A DNA stretch of 64,000 bases from Acidimicrobiaceae bacterium (GTDB lineage: Bacteria; Actinomycetota; Acidimicrobiia; Acidimicrobiales; RAAP-2): positions 122,566 to 186,565 of the forward strand of contig CANGPS010000002.1 in the NCBI GenBank assembly GCA_947456245.1. The letters run 5' to 3'. The position numbers and the translations under genes are program-made. A model generated the notes under the pieces. It was not told the origin of the DNA, did not search any database, and worked only from the letters and a program-made list of their open reading frames with translations. Shown here in pieces: positions 63,171 through 64,000 of the stretch. The first letter of the stretch is position 1; the number at the start of each line of letters is the position of its first letter.

Positions 63171-64000
63171 TCAGCCCTCCGCGAGGCCCAGGTGGGCCAC
63201 GATCTCTCGGCGGAGCACCTTGCCGGTGGGCCCGATCGGCAGGTCGGCGGTCAGGTAGACGTCCTTGGGTCGCTTGAACGGCGCCAGGACCGAGCGCGAC
63301 TGCTCGCGCACCCACTCGGGGGTCAGGGTCGGGCTCCCGACGACCGCCGCGCAGACCCGCTGGCCCCACTGCTCGTCGTCGAGGCCGAAGACGCACACCT
63401 CGTCGACCCCGTCGAGCTCGGCGAGGGCCGCCTCGATCTCGGCCGGGTAGACGTTGACCCCGCCGGTGATGATCAGGTCGGTCCTCCGGCCAGTCAGCGA
63501 CAGGTAGCCGTCGTCATCGAGCCGACCGATGTCCCCGACGCTGAACGCACTCCCCCGCCAGGCGTCCGCCGTGGCCGTCGGGTTCCCGAAGTAGCTGAAG
63601 CGCGCGAAGTCGGGGACCTCGCACCAGATCGTGCCCACGTCGTGCTCGCCCTCGATGGGGTCGATCGACAGCGTCCGGCCGGGTCTCGCCCGACCCACCG
63701 TGCCCGGGCGCTCGAGCCACTCGGCGGTAGAGCAGGTGGTGAACTGCCCCTCCGTGGCGCCGTAGAACTCCCACAGGGCGCCGTCGGGGACCCGCTCGAT
63801 CGCGGCGCGCTTGATGATCGGCGGGCACGCCGCCCCGGCGTGGGCCAGGAGGCGGAGCGAGGTGAACCGCTCCTCGGCGCCGAGGTCGTCGAGGGCCAGC
63901 AGTCGCTGGAGGTGGGTGGGCACGAGGAAGGTCGTGGTCGGCCGGACGTTGCGCAGCGTCCTGAGGGCTGTGGCCGCGTCGAAGCGGGACAGGATCGCCA
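63171..64000 (-). CDS. AMP-dependent acyl-CoA synthetase, C-terminal part
   Basis: The frame is open through the window edge, so the N-terminal half, including the P-loop, is outside. Visible are TTTFLVPTHLQRLL, WEFYGATEGQFTT (A5 motif), FSVGDIGRLDDDGYL, GRRTDLIITGGVNVYPAEIEAAL and the catalytic Lys in IGPTGKVLRREI. It activates a carboxylic acid to a CoA ester; substrate unknown. It ends 28 bp before the aldehyde dehydrogenase start, likely one operon. Confidence 0.88.
   Translation of the reverse strand, partial: AILSRFDAATALRTLRNVRPTTTFLVPTHLQRLLALDDLGAEERFTSLRLLAHAGAACPPIIKRAAIERVPDGALWEFYGATEGQFTTCSTAEWLERPGTVGRARPGRTLSIDPIEGEHDVGTIWCEVPDFARFSYFGNPTATADAWRGSAFSVGDIGRLDDDGYLSLTGRRTDLIITGGVNVYPAEIEAALAELDGVDEVCVFGLDDEQWGQRVCAAVVGSPTLTPEWVREQSRSVLAPFKRPKDVYLTADLPIGPTGKVLRREIVAHLGLAEG

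Overview
The window is about 70% G+C, densely packed and bacterial. It has many GTG and a few TTG starts, frequent ATGA/GTGA start-stop overlaps, and an actinobacterial gene repertoire: PASTA-type Ser/Thr kinase, NAD-dependent ligase, short actinobacterial-type SerC, TetR regulators, fatty-acid/steroid-type acyl-CoA enzymes and Thr-rich secreted proteins. It reads like a chromosomal segment of a high-GC actinobacterium, most plausibly of the class Acidimicrobiia (inference from gene content only). I see no rRNA, tRNA, CRISPR, transposase or phage genes.

Layout. 1-6.3 kb: the 3' end of an oligopeptidase B-type protease, a minus-strand run (MBL hydrolase, flavin reductase, RmlC-like epimerase, DUF4115-like membrane protein), an epoxide-hydrolase-like enzyme, a Rieske lipoprotein and a secreted protein with all six ligands of PHM/DBH-type copper monooxygenases. 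6.4-16 kb: MutY, MaoC-like and DUF6941-like proteins, a methyltransferase, a long acyl-CoA dehydrogenase, two alpha/beta hydrolases, an MFS exporter, an NlpC/P60 peptidase and an Lgt-like protein that lacks key residues. 16-25 kb: lipid catabolism (SDR, acyl-CoA ligase, thiolase, DHA2 transporter, enoyl-CoA hydratase, thioesterase) with candidate operators.

25-48 kb is the core: a complete branched-chain amino-acid pathway. CimA, LeuB, LeuC and LeuD can make 2-oxobutyrate from pyruvate and acetyl-CoA; LeuA starts leucine synthesis; IlvB, IlvN, IlvC, IlvD and IlvE do the shared steps. Three of the operons (leuB-ilvE-cimA, leuA and ilvBNC) have upstream regions that I read as transcription attenuators. 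Each holds a tiny leader peptide rich in the cognate codons (Val-Ile-Ile; Leu x4; Leu-Val x4), a stem-loop near the leader stop codon, and then a terminator hairpin. All three leader peptides appear to begin at the transcript 5' end. CimA has an unusual (Asp-His)7(Glu-His)7 N-terminal extension. Within this stretch lie greA (joined to leuCD), serine biosynthesis genes (serA, serC, a class I aminotransferase), a TetR/beta-propeller pair sharing an 11-bp palindrome, and two gene remnants (PIN toxin, copper monooxygenase C-terminus).

48-64 kb: an esterase-gatCAB-ilvD run; an SCP2-like protein; an SDR-MFS pair; then a minus-strand run of aldehyde dehydrogenase, cysteine desulfurase, mnmA, ligA, a PASTA kinase and a small Cys-rich protein; and the C-terminal part of an acyl-CoA ligase cut by the window end. 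All functions are assigned by eye from motifs and family memory; no database search was run.
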